NCBI GenBank assembly: GCA_029239355.1
Contig: JAQZAZ010000007.1
Span: 1-64,000, forward strand
From: Sphingobacterium sp.
Lineage (GTDB): Bacteria > Bacteroidota > Bacteroidia > Sphingobacteriales > Sphingobacteriaceae
Length of the DNA: 64,000 nt
Reading direction: 5' to 3'
Below are positions 16,668 to 25,522 of the stretch, one piece after another. Each line of letters begins with the position of its first letter. The first letter of the stretch is position 1. Position numbers and translations under genes: made by a program. Under the pieces are notes generated by a model. That model ran no database searches, was not told the origin of the DNA, and saw only the letters and a list, made by a program, of their open reading frames with translations.

Positions 16668-19600
16668 TTACAGCGAGATATTTAATCCGAATGCCCAAAT
16701 TGCCTGCGAAAACATGCCTTTGCCATCCCCATACTCTCCCAACATTGCTGTTTCGGGATCAAATGCGCTAGGAAGTTTAGATAAGGTATAGATATTCTCA
16801 CCGGAAAAATAAATACGGGCGCGCTTTAATCCTATTTTCTTGAGCATCAAGGGCGGAATGGTATAGCCTATCTGTAGATTTTTAAGGCGCGCATAGGCAC
16901 CATTTTGCAGATAGCGTGTCTGCACCTGTTTATTTTTGCTATCCTGACTGGTATTGCTGTAAGGACGGGGAAAATAAGCCTCGGTATTTATGCCAAGTCC
17001 CGAATATCGGTCACCTTCGGTATCCCGATAATAATCCATGTGATGCGGGAATAAGGAGGACTGATTCCAAGCCCGAAATCCCCAGAATACGTTCCCATCC
17101 AACCATAGATCACGCTTTCCGGTACCCTGAACAAATACGGCAATATCAACATTTTTGTAGTTGGCCGTTAAATTAAGTCCAAACTGATAACGCCGCGTCG
17201 AGTTACCGATAATTTTGAGGTCGCCATGGTCATTGATTGTATTTTTACCCTTATTGATCAGGCCATCTCCATTGAGGTCGCGGTATTCCACATCCCCTGT
17301 CTGCCAGTTCTGCCCGTTGATAAATTTTTGGTATCCCGATGCATTGATCTCGTCGGCACGCTCTTTGGTTTTGATAAGGCCGGCAGTCTCATAACCCCAG
17401 ATTTCGCCGGCGTCCTTGCCCACATAATCCGTTGTCAGGATACCCGTCGGATTGGTATATTTTGTAATTATATTTTTGTAATCAAACACATTAGCCGCTA
17501 TGGAATAATTAAAATCCGAACCGATTTTTCCATTCCAGCGCAAACTAAAATCCCAGCCCTTCGTTTTGAGTTCCGAATTATTTTCCCTTGGAATAGCGGC
17601 ACCCAACACGGCCGGAAGTGCCTGCGCTGGTCCGAGACGGTCATAAGTCAGCCGTTGGTAGTACTCAAATTCGGCCTGCAGGCGGTTTTGAAAAAATCCC
17701 ATTTCAACGGCAGTATTCAATGAACGTGATGACTCCCAGGTCAGATAGCGGTTTACTAAATTTGGCGCTGTCGTATAAGCGGGCCGCATGCCGTCAATTA
17801 GCCAACCCAGGTTGCTTTGCACCTTTAATAATGCCAGATCCTGATAAGCGGCAACATTTTGATTACCCAGCTTTCCCCATGACCCTCTCAGTTTCATAAA
17901 TGGGATATAATCAAGTAAAGGCTGCCAAAATAATTCTTTAGAAACCACCCATCCCGCGGATACGGAAGGGAAAGCCCCCCAGCGTCTACCACGGGCAAAT
18001 TTGGATGTGCCATCATAGCGGACATTTGCCTCAATCAGGTATTTGTCGGCATAATTATAATTTAATCGTGCAAAATAGCCTAAAGTAGACCAATGTCTGA
18101 GACCGTCCCCGACTTGCATTTCACCGGTTGCCGTCGTAAAAGATGGGACGTCGGGGGCAATTAGTTCCCGTCGTAATCCATTCAGCGAATCCAACTTACT
18201 AATTTCATTTTGGAACCCTGCCAGTGCCATAAAGTGATGATCTGTTCCTAGATCTAAATTATAGGTTGTATAAATATTGAGGGCTCTATAAGTTGTATTG
18301 GATTTTTTCTTTTCAATAGACGAAGGGACGGTCAGTGCTATTGGCACGAGCGTACCATCTACCTCATCTTCGTAAGCCACTTGATTGACACCGGCATAGT
18401 CGAAAATTTGGTAATCTATCGAATAGTCAGCATTTATTTTCCAGTTTTTAAGCGGACTGATTTCAGTCGCCAAGCGCTGGACCAGCGTATTATTTGTTAA
18501 CTTCTGATAACCCGCTTGCATTTGCGGTACACGTGAAAGCTGTGAATAATAGCCATTTGGTGATTTAAGAAAAACCTCGGGATGCGTTCTCAAAATTTGG
18601 TGTATAATCATGCCATACTCCCCCTCACCGTTGTAGATAGGCCTATCTCGCACAGCATTTGTGAGCCGAGTATTTGAACTGATCTTCCACCAGTCCGTAA
18701 TATTGGCATCGAGCTTCCCTTGAAAATTGTAGCGTTTATACTTATCATCTACGACTTTCAGTACCCCTTTTTCGGATGCATGTCCAAGAGATAAAAAATA
18801 AGACATATCTTTTGAACCGCCTTTGACAGACAGATTTTCCTGCATCCGACGACCATTGCCATAATGGATATCTATCCAGTCATTATTACCGTTCGAAAAT
18901 TGATAGGTAGACCACTTACGCGGGTTGCTGGCGTCAGGAACGGTTTCAGGAAGTGTTGGATCATCGATATATGCTATGATCCTATCGATGGTAGATTCAG
19001 AAAACAATCTGGCGACCCCTTGGTTGTCATGCATTTCATTCATGGCCCGTGCAAATGTGTAGGAATCCACCATTTTTGGTTTATTAATGATCCTGGTAGG
19101 CCCACCATTTATGGAAAAATCCACCTGTGGTTTTTGATTCGCTTTCCCCGATTTGGTCGTAATCAGCAAGACACCATAGGGTGCACGGGCCCCATAGATT
19201 GCCGAGGCAGCCGCATCTTTTAAAATAGAAACACTTTCTACTGTATTGGGATCTATGGTATTGATATCCCCTGCAGTACCGTCTATCAGGACATAAGGGC
19301 TACCTTGCCCCCGGATCTGCACCGAAGGCGCCGCACCGGGCTCAAAGCCATTGTTTCCATACGCAATTGTCAGACCGCTGACCGTTCCATAGAGTGATTG
19401 GGAGACATTGTTGACCGGTCGATCCTGTAGACGCTTGCCGTCAACAACAGCAACAGATCCGGTGAGGTTAACCTTCTTTTGAACGCCATAGCCGACCACT
19501 ACAACCTCTTCAAGCTCGCGTGCCTGATCAGCCTCCAAGCGGATCACCAAGTCCGCCGCGAGCTCGTTTGTTACCAAGGTATCTACAGACTTAAATCCCA

Positions 19601-20129
19601 TGAAATGAACCGATAAGGTATCCGAAGGAAAAGTTGAATTGAGCATAAACAGCCCCTTATCATCACTTTTGGATTGTGTGTGGGCACGCTTAAGATTTAA
19701 TGTCGCCCCCGAAACTGGCATCCCCGACGGATCGAGCACTTTTCCGGCAATAGGCTTTCCTTCACGCTGTGTCTGCCTAGCTAAGACAAAGCCATTATCC
19801 GTCTTTTTTACCTGAATGCCATGAGGAGTCAATAAACGCCGCAATACCTGTTCTAAAGACTCATTTTTAGTATCGAATTTGGCGACAGTTATATCCTTTA
19901 GAAGGCTCTCCGTAAAAGAAATGTCAGAGCCGGACTTCTTTTGCAAATCAATAATGACATCCCGCAGGGTTGTCTTTTGATAGCTTTGGTTGTATATCTT
20001 GCCATTTGCCTGTGCATATGCACTGTTCCAGGGTACGGTTCCCGAAAACAACAGCAGGACCCCGGTAAGGGTTAAAGAAAAGTATAGGTTGTTTCTTTTT
20101 TCCTTTATAATTAGTTTTTTATTAAGCAT
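16668..20129 (-). CDS. SusC/RagA TonB-dependent receptor with N-terminal STN domain
   Basis: 1153 residues. Order: signal/anchor (about 15-40), STN signalling domain (about 45-118, KTTLRDVIIDLQKKSGSDISF), CarboxypepD-like beta-sandwich (about 125-205), TonB box/plug (EVVVVGYGVQKKVNLTGS, about 208-330), then a 22-strand barrel with the SusC marks LSLGHASEKGV and YARLKNLQIGYTIP, ending in ALNISL-type residues. The STN domain means it signals to the FecR anti-sigma encoded just upstream. The substrate is unknown; the partner enzymes point to a phosphorylated compound. Confidence 0.95.
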   Translation of the reverse strand: MLNKKLIIKEKRNNLYFSLTLTGVLLLFSGTVPWNSAYAQANGKIYNQSYQKTTLRDVIIDLQKKSGSDISFTESLLKDITVAKFDTKNESLEQVLRRLLTPHGIQVKKTDNGFVLARQTQREGKPIAGKVLDPSGMPVSGATLNLKRAHTQSKSDDKGLFMLNSTFPSDTLSVHFMGFKSVDTLVTNELAADLVIRLEADQARELEEVVVVGYGVQKKVNLTGSVAVVDGKRLQDRPVNNVSQSLYGTVSGLTIAYGNNGFEPGAAPSVQIRGQGSPYVLIDGTAGDINTIDPNTVESVSILKDAAASAIYGARAPYGVLLITTKSGKANQKPQVDFSINGGPTRIINKPKMVDSYTFARAMNEMHDNQGVARLFSESTIDRIIAYIDDPTLPETVPDASNPRKWSTYQFSNGNNDWIDIHYGNGRRMQENLSVKGGSKDMSYFLSLGHASEKGVLKVVDDKYKRYNFQGKLDANITDWWKISSNTRLTNAVRDRPIYNGEGEYGMIIHQILRTHPEVFLKSPNGYYSQLSRVPQMQAGYQKLTNNTLVQRLATEISPLKNWKINADYSIDYQIFDYAGVNQVAYEDEVDGTLVPIALTVPSSIEKKKSNTTYRALNIYTTYNLDLGTDHHFMALAGFQNEISKLDSLNGLRRELIAPDVPSFTTATGEMQVGDGLRHWSTLGYFARLNYNYADKYLIEANVRYDGTSKFARGRRWGAFPSVSAGWVVSKELFWQPLLDYIPFMKLRGSWGKLGNQNVAAYQDLALLKVQSNLGWLIDGMRPAYTTAPNLVNRYLTWESSRSLNTAVEMGFFQNRLQAEFEYYQRLTYDRLGPAQALPAVLGAAIPRENNSELKTKGWDFSLRWNGKIGSDFNYSIAANVFDYKNIITKYTNPTGILTTDYVGKDAGEIWGYETAGLIKTKERADEINASGYQKFINGQNWQTGDVEYRDLNGDGLINKGKNTINDHGDLKIIGNSTRRYQFGLNLTANYKNVDIAVFVQGTGKRDLWLDGNVFWGFRAWNQSSLFPHHMDYYRDTEGDRYSGLGINTEAYFPRPYSNTSQDSKNKQVQTRYLQNGAYARLKNLQIGYTIPPLMLKKIGLKRARIYFSGENIYTLSKLPSAFDPETAMLGEYGDGKGMFSQAIWAFGLNISL

Positions 20130-20213
20130 TTGTTAATTTTGTAATGATTAAAGGTTTTAAATCCATGAAACCAAATATGGAATCGGGTGAGAGTGATTCC
20201 AAATTTCTTTAGA

Positions 20214-20235
20214 GGGTCTTACACTATGTAAGCCC
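20214..20235 (-). terminator. Weak hairpin between fecR and susC
   Basis: On the minus strand GGGCTTAC and GTAAGACCC pair with one bulge, 9 bases after the fecR stop, with TCTAAAG behind. It could partly terminate transcription from the sigma/fecR unit or stabilise a processed end. Confidence 0.4.
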
Positions 20236-20243
20236 TTTTATTT

Positions 20244-21227
20244 TTAGTACAATATGATCTTTTTGTCCTCCTGTTTATTTTTGATAATGGTTTTTTTTCC
20301 GGTCAGTATGCTGATCTCTTCCAAAGCGTCCTGCATTGATTTGGATTTTCTAAAGCTAAATGTATAGCCGTCCATCAATACGTTCTGATCACTTGTATAG
20401 AGTGCGAATCCATAAAAATTCTTAAAGTTTTGGCTTAATTCTTCAAAACTTGCCTTTTCCAATTTAACGTGATCGGATAACCAGGATGTTTCCAAAGAAT
20501 AAGCAGCATTGGTCAATTTAAAATCCGTAGACTTACGATCGTACAATATATTTTCGTTGGGCAACAACGTACGTAGATTTTGCTTGTTATTGTCAACCCG
20601 GACCTTACCCGTGCGCACCGATACCGCGGTATTATAGATACCTGGATAAGCTTTAACATTGAAACTGGTTCCCAAGACTTTGATATGCAAGTCTCCCCCA
20701 TGCACAGTAAATGGTCTGGAAGGATCTTTTTTGACGTCAAAGAAAGCTTCTCCTTGGAGTTTTACATCGCGCAGATGATCATAATCGCTAATAGTTAAAC
20801 TGGAATTGGCATTGAGGATCACTTTGGTACCATCGTTTAATATGACTGTTTTCCGTTCGGCGGTACCGGTGGATATCGTTCCTTTCTCAAGGTACACCAG
20901 TTCAATTGGCTTGATTAGGCGGTCGAGCTCTGATATTGAAAAGTATTGACTATAAAAAATTGAAGAGAGCATAAAGAATATTAGACCTGCAACTGCTGCA
21001 TAAGCGTAGCGTCGGCGCGAGCTGCCTCTCTTTTCTTCAAATTCCGACGCTGCCAATAAAATCCTATTCCTGAAATATTTGCGATCAGGTATAAGATCAA
21101 TCTCTGAATCACTGGATTTGTGTTGGCCTAAGGATTCGTACCAATATTCTACAACGAATATCTCAGCTGCATTGGCTGATCCATCCTGGTACTTTTTGAT
21201 TAGTTTTTTTAATTTTCTTGGTTCCAC
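20244..21227 (-). CDS. FecR family anti-sigma factor
   Basis: 327 residues. N-terminal cytoplasmic part (1-75), one membrane helix (about 76-95, YAAVAGLIFFMLSSIFYS), periplasmic FecR domain (GTAERKTVILNDGTKVILNANSSLTIS, about 115-215) and a C-terminal DUF4974 domain (about 255-327, SFEELSQNFKNFYGFALYT). It holds the sigma factor encoded upstream until the STN domain of the SusC partner reports substrate. 75 bases after the sigma gene. Confidence 0.95.
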   Translation of the reverse strand: MEPRKLKKLIKKYQDGSANAAEIFVVEYWYESLGQHKSSDSEIDLIPDRKYFRNRILLAASEFEEKRGSSRRRYAYAAVAGLIFFMLSSIFYSQYFSISELDRLIKPIELVYLEKGTISTGTAERKTVILNDGTKVILNANSSLTISDYDHLRDVKLQGEAFFDVKKDPSRPFTVHGGDLHIKVLGTSFNVKAYPGIYNTAVSVRTGKVRVDNNKQNLRTLLPNENILYDRKSTDFKLTNAAYSLETSWLSDHVKLEKASFEELSQNFKNFYGFALYTSDQNVLMDGYTFSFRKSKSMQDALEEISILTGKKTIIKNKQEDKKIILY

Positions 21228-21302
21228 TTTCAGTCTATTCTAGGTTTGCTCTTTCTAGTAAGACGGTTTGTGATATTCAAAAGTATGTAAGAAATATAAA
21301 AA

Positions 21303-21872
21303 TTATTTGATGAGTAGAAAAGACACCAACGCGGTCAGTGAACGAGCAAATTCGGGGTGTCGCTCGATCAGCATGGCTTTGATACGACGGTGCATTTCTG
21401 CACTATAACCTTTAACGGTCTGCTCAGCAAGTCCCAAAGCAACCGCAATTTCCTTTAGTGTAAAATCTTCATTCCGAAGCTTAAAAATGTTCTGCATATG
21501 AGCAGGCAGCTCACTCAAAATTTCAGAAAACAATGTGTTTAAGTCCTTTTCGATAAATAGATTTACCAATGAAAGGTCCATAACCTCTAGATTCAAGGCA
21601 AGTCTATTCATCACATCCTGTCGCAATTTAGCCTTAGTAAAGTAATCCATAATTTTATTCCTAAGGGCTACATAAAGATAATTGGAGACGGGGCCATAGA
21701 GATAGATGGTTTCCCTTTTGATCCAAAGATTAACAAATAGATCCTGAACGAGATCTTCAGCATCCTGTAGGTTTCCAATTTTCAGAAATGCTGTTTGCAT
21801 TAGTTTGTCGGTGTGTGTATTAACCAACATTTCAAAATCAGTTATATCCTTGATCAATAGTGTCGATTTCAT
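21303..21872 (-). CDS. ECF RNA polymerase sigma factor (SusC-associated, Bacteroidota type)
   Basis: 189 residues from the ATG at 21872; a longer frame starts with GTG at 21905 but adds nothing conserved. Region 2 is LVNTHTDKLMQTAFLKIGNLQDAEDLVQDLFVNLW (about 17-52); region 4 is LPAHMQNIFKLRNEDFTLKEIAVALGLAEQTVKGY (about 122-158), a sigma-70 helix-turn-helix. It is the first gene of the sigma-fecR-susCD locus and is expected to transcribe susC onward when released by the anti-sigma. Confidence 0.93.
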   Translation of the reverse strand: MKSTLLIKDITDFEMLVNTHTDKLMQTAFLKIGNLQDAEDLVQDLFVNLWIKRETIYLYGPVSNYLYVALRNKIMDYFTKAKLRQDVMNRLALNLEVMDLSLVNLFIEKDLNTLFSEILSELPAHMQNIFKLRNEDFTLKEIAVALGLAEQTVKGYSAEMHRRIKAMLIERHPEFARSLTALVSFLLIK

Positions 21873-21905
21873 AATCTTTCTGCCAGCAATATGATTGGTC
21901 GTCAC

Positions 21906-22260
21906 AACAAACTTACAGGAATTTTTCGATTTAAAAACCTAGACTTCAAAGCAATCGATTGTGTAAATTTTATATTAATTTTTATCAGTGGTCCATTATC
22001 TACGCAATAGTTATTTATCTTTCTGCCTTTTATTACAATAATATAGCTTTCATAAGCCTAAATTTGGATCACTATTTCATTTGAAATAATCAACACGTCC
22101 AGTTTTCTTATAGAGAAGGGCTGCTTTAAAAGCATTAATTGTCGTGTTGTATGCCTTTTCCCTAATTCCGTCTAACTGTCCCTGGCCCACGTTTTTTATC
22201 TGATTAATAATGTTTTAATTTTCTATTAGATCTCATAAAATACAGATTTCATTTTTGAAT
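21906..22260. other. Intergenic region, sigma-factor start side
   Basis: About 355 AT-rich bases between the sigma gene and the araC-type gene. It must hold the sigma gene promoter. I see no gene, clear palindrome or RNA element. Confidence 0.4.
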
Positions 22261-23079
22261 CTAATCTTCTATTTTTCTTAGGCCGGAGGTTGTAAAACCG
22301 TATTTTTTCCTAAATGAAAAATAAAAATGGGAAAGATTCTCGAATCCAAGATCCAGATAGAAATCTACAGGTTTTCGCTTAAGATATTTTATAAAATAGT
22401 AAGCTTCCTCAAGGCGACGCTCAAGAAGCCACTGTTTAGGTGTTGCATGAAATGCTTTATTAAAATCGCGTTTGAAACTGGAAAGACTCCTACCTGTTAA
22501 TTTGGCGAATGATTCGATAGAGACATTAAACATATAGTTCTGTTCCATAAAATCCTGCAGATCTATTTTATAAGGAGATGAAAAATCAAATAAAATCTGT
22601 TTAAAATCAGGGTTAGCTTGCAAAAGCAGCTCTATTGCTTCCCTGATTTTGAGATCTGCTAACTTTGGGGTAGCTTCTTTTTTCTTGTTGATGTATGGTG
22701 CAAGCGAAATAAAGTAGCTTCGGATGAAATCGTCAGGTTCAAAAAACAATCTTTGCGACCCTATATATCCACCTTCTACTTCAATTTTATTTTCCATCGC
22801 ATATTTATTCAGAACCTCTCTATCCAGCGTAATAGAAACAAATTTATACGCTCCTGACTTTGATGGATATTTTGTTGTACGGATCAACTGATTTTTCCGA
22901 ATTAATACAATAGTATTTTCAGGAACTACCGTCGTTCCCCCTGGATAAACTGCGTGTGTCTCTCCCGAGAGCTGAAAGCCCAATAAGTGTTCCGGGATAA
23001 ACTCTTCATATCCTCTATGCTTGTCGAATTGACAGAAGTAAACCAGTCTGTCAAATATGATCTCCCTTGTACCATCCAT
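22261..23079 (-). CDS. AraC family transcriptional regulator
   Basis: 272 residues. N-terminal sensing part (about 1-165) with cupin-like beta segments (LLGFQLSGETHAVYPGGTTVVPENTIVLIRK). C-terminal DNA-binding part (about 175-272) with two helix-turn-helix motifs: NVSIESFAKLTGRSLSSFKRDF and the second ending GFENLSHFYFSFRKKYG. It lies 16 bases after the HbpS-like gene, so it is probably expressed with that gene and the SDR gene and regulates them. Confidence 0.9.
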   Translation of the reverse strand: MDGTREIIFDRLVYFCQFDKHRGYEEFIPEHLLGFQLSGETHAVYPGGTTVVPENTIVLIRKNQLIRTTKYPSKSGAYKFVSITLDREVLNKYAMENKIEVEGGYIGSQRLFFEPDDFIRSYFISLAPYINKKKEATPKLADLKIREAIELLLQANPDFKQILFDFSSPYKIDLQDFMEQNYMFNVSIESFAKLTGRSLSSFKRDFNKAFHATPKQWLLERRLEEAYYFIKYLKRKPVDFYLDLGFENLSHFYFSFRKKYGFTTSGLRKIED

Positions 23080-23095
23080 ATCTAAAAATTAAAAT

Positions 23096-23497
23096 TCAGG
23101 AAATAGAAACTGCTCCCGCCATTGCAATTTCTTTATCCTGCTCAGGGCTTCCGCCTGAGGATGCAATTGCACCAATTATCTTGCCATCCTTATTTTTAAT
23201 CACTACCCCACCGGCAATAGTCAGTAGCCCTTCATTGGAATTCAACATACCATATCCATGTATATCTGCCCCGGAAACAATGGTACCAATAGTGTCGCTA
23301 TCTACGCCAAACATCACAGCTGTTCTTGCTTTTTTTAATGCGAAATCGATAACACCGTAGACACTGTCGAGTCTGCCAAACGCCACCAAATGACCACCCG
23401 TATCCACTACAGCGAGGCTCACAGGAATATGGAGGGACTTGGCTTTTTCTATAGAAGTATCCAAAGCTTTTGCAGCCTCATTATATGTAATATTCAT
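23096..23497 (-). CDS. GlcG/HbpS family (heme-degrading-type) protein
   Basis: 133 residues, whole domain. It begins with a helix (NEAAKALDTSIEKAKSLHI), then PVSLAVVDTGGHLVAFGRLDSV, KKARTAVMF, and GIAVKN/GAIASSGGSPEQDKEIA-like C-terminus (here GAIASSGGSPEQDKEIA), the signature of DUF336. Members bind heme or act as small adaptor proteins next to oxidoreductases. No signal peptide is present, so cytoplasmic. Between the SDR and AraC genes on the same strand. Confidence 0.9.
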   Translation of the reverse strand: MNITYNEAAKALDTSIEKAKSLHIPVSLAVVDTGGHLVAFGRLDSVYGVIDFALKKARTAVMFGVDSDTIGTIVSGADIHGYGMLNSNEGLLTIAGGVVIKNKDGKIIGAIASSGGSPEQDKEIAMAGAVSIS

Positions 23498-23571
23498 CTT
23501 GTTTTTGATTTTAATGTACGTATGAATATGCGCAATATGGTTTTAATATTGCGCATATTGTCTATGTTAAA

Positions 23572-24363
23572 CTAACTTTTTGCAGTCCAAGCTTCCACCT
23601 GCAACTGTTTTACAAAATCTTCTGTTTCCTTGGGATGCAAATTTCTGAAATTGCTGTTGTCATCGAGCGCTACATTTACGATAACGTCCGCCATTGATTC
23701 AGGGTCCAACTGATTGGCTAAAGATTCTGCCGTACCATCAAAAACAGAAGCTGGTGTAAAATTTGTCTTCGGATTGTACCAACGGAAAATAGTATCTACG
23801 CCACGATCGTTAAATCCAGTACCAAATATACCAGGGTTACATGTAGCAATCTTGATATTGAACTGGGCTAGCTCTGTCTTCAGACCTTCGGCAATTGCTT
23901 CCATAGCGTGCTTGGAAGCACAGTAGGCTGCAACATAAGGTACAGTCCACAATCCTCCCATAGAAGTGGTAAATACAATTTTACCTGCTTTCTTCTGATC
24001 AATAAATTTTTTAATAAAACCTTGTGCAAGTTCTAGACCTCCAAAAACATTTACATCAAACATTGATCGGATAAGATCAATTGGCTGCTCAGCAATAGGT
24101 CCGCCTTCCATGATTCCAGCATTACTGATTAAAATATCAATATCATATTTTCCAACGATATAAGCGATATCACGGGTATCGGTAACATCTAATTTGTCAA
24201 CAATCAGTTTTATCCCTTGTTCTTTACCTTCCCTAATCAGGTCGCTCATTTGGGGATAAATCTGAGCCGTGGCAATAACTTTGTGTCCTTTTTTCGCTAG
24301 CGCAAATGCTGCAATTTTTCCAAAGCCACTTGCAGCGCCTGTAATTAAAATTGTCTTGCTCAT
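23572..24363 (-). CDS. SDR family NAD(P)-dependent oxidoreductase
   Basis: 263 residues, a classical short-chain dehydrogenase: TGAASGFGKIAA (TGxxxGxG, about 7-18), NAG at about 94-96, catalytic Ser in VFTTSMGG and YCASKHA with Tyr/Lys of YxxxK (about 157-161). Substrate unknown. Probably first gene of a unit with the HbpS-like and AraC genes (74 and 16 base gaps). The class of SDR is certain, the reaction is not. Confidence 0.92.
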   Translation of the reverse strand: MSKTILITGAASGFGKIAAFALAKKGHKVIATAQIYPQMSDLIREGKEQGIKLIVDKLDVTDTRDIAYIVGKYDIDILISNAGIMEGGPIAEQPIDLIRSMFDVNVFGGLELAQGFIKKFIDQKKAGKIVFTTSMGGLWTVPYVAAYCASKHAMEAIAEGLKTELAQFNIKIATCNPGIFGTGFNDRGVDTIFRWYNPKTNFTPASVFDGTAESLANQLDPESMADVIVNVALDDNSNFRNLHPKETEDFVKQLQVEAWTAKS

Positions 24364-24851
24364 CTTTTTTATTTTAAATGTGATTAATCTTTGCTGTGTA
24401 CCTCATGTTAGGTACGATTACAAAGTTCAACTAAATTAAATTGACAAGTATTTGTTAAACGTCCAATTTTGTCATGCTGTGTGGTCCATTTTTTCTAGTT
24501 CATCAACTACTCGGTGTAAAAAACTCAATCAGCTGTTAATTTTAAATTAAAATGGGCTTTTGATTCATTTACCGACGTTAAGACTTTCGCTAAATTTCAG
24601 CTATATTTTGGAATATAATTCATCAAGGTAAAATAACCGATTGATCCAAACCTCCTAAATCTCCATTTGAGTAGGAAATAAATAGGAATACAAAAACGCA
24701 ATACTTTTTAAATGCTGTAAATAAGTTATCTACCTGATAACTAATGCTATCATCTTTTCTTAAAGTAGCGTTAATATAGGCTTCGTGCCTATTAAAAGAT
24801 ATCTGAGATATGCTTTAAAAATGAGTATAAAGACTTAAATGGAAGGGCTAG
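24364..24851. other. Intergenic region upstream of SDR gene
   Basis: 488 AT-rich bases between the SDR start and the stress-protein stop. It holds the SDR promoter region. No gene, repeat or structured RNA recognised. Confidence 0.4.
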
Positions 24852-25334
24852 CTAAATAAAATCTGTATCTCGTCCTGCAATTGCTCTGCCAAGTACTTTT
24901 AAAATTGTGATTAGACTCCCGGAATCGGATTTCCAATATTGGGTAGCTGTCACGCTTAATTTTAACACTCTAATTTTAGGATCATCAGCACCTTTTTCAA
25001 ACAATTTTGTGTCTATATGATTTCGATATTTCTTAATTCGAGATTTGCTGTCGCTGACCATACCGGTACCGACGATACGAATAAACTGAAGGTCTCCTGG
25101 TTTTGTATAGATGAGAGTTACATTATCATTTGTCTGCAAATTCTTAAAGGAGATGCTTTCAGAAGAAATCAGATGCCAAATAATACCATTGTCATCCAAC
25201 TCTTGTCTTTTTAAGGATACGACATTTGGGAAGTGTTCATTTTCTGAAAACGTGCACATCATTCCTACATCTATATCGGCGACCATCATTTTAAGCTTAT
25301 CGACTTCGGATCGGTTTATGTATTTATTTTTCAT
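24852..25334 (-). CDS. Pyridoxamine 5'-phosphate oxidase-like general stress protein
   Basis: 160 residues from the ATG at 25334 (KNKYINRSEVDKL...); a frame 12 codons longer exists but adds only a hydrophobic stretch unlike the family. A split beta-barrel FMN-binding protein: VGMMCTFSENEHFPNVVSL, IIWHLISSESISFKNLQTNDNVTLIY, FIRIVGTGMVSDS and ATQYWKSDSG near the C-terminus are typical of general stress protein 26-type members. They bind FMN or F420 and have unclear oxidoreductase roles. Stands alone. Confidence 0.85.
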   Translation of the reverse strand: MKNKYINRSEVDKLKMMVADIDVGMMCTFSENEHFPNVVSLKRQELDDNGIIWHLISSESISFKNLQTNDNVTLIYTKPGDLQFIRIVGTGMVSDSKSRIKKYRNHIDTKLFEKGADDPKIRVLKLSVTATQYWKSDSGSLITILKVLGRAIAGRDTDFI

Positions 25335-25483
25335 ACCGAATTTAATTATTACTATAATATAAAAGAACATGACTAAAAATAATATCGTTTCAGAATTTCT
25401 ACGCTTTTTGACTGAGGTTATTACGCAACTATTAGGTTCTATTTGGATAAGAGCGAAACGAAAGTATAAACACTGTTAAAATT

Positions 25484-25509
25484 AAAAGAGAGGCGATGCC
25501 TCTCCTTTT
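25484..25509 (-). terminator. Terminator after the sulfatase gene
   Basis: GAGAGGC and GCCTCTC pair around a 3-base loop, flanked by AAAA/TTTT, 14 bases after the sulfatase stop on the minus strand. Good intrinsic terminator form. Confidence 0.75.
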
Positions 25510-25522
25510 GTTTTCTGATCAA

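Noticed and set aside
16916..19223. Several plus-strand frames of 86-165 codons opposite susC
   Set aside because: Antisense shadows of a strongly coding gene; Cys/Pro/Arg-rich and without motifs.
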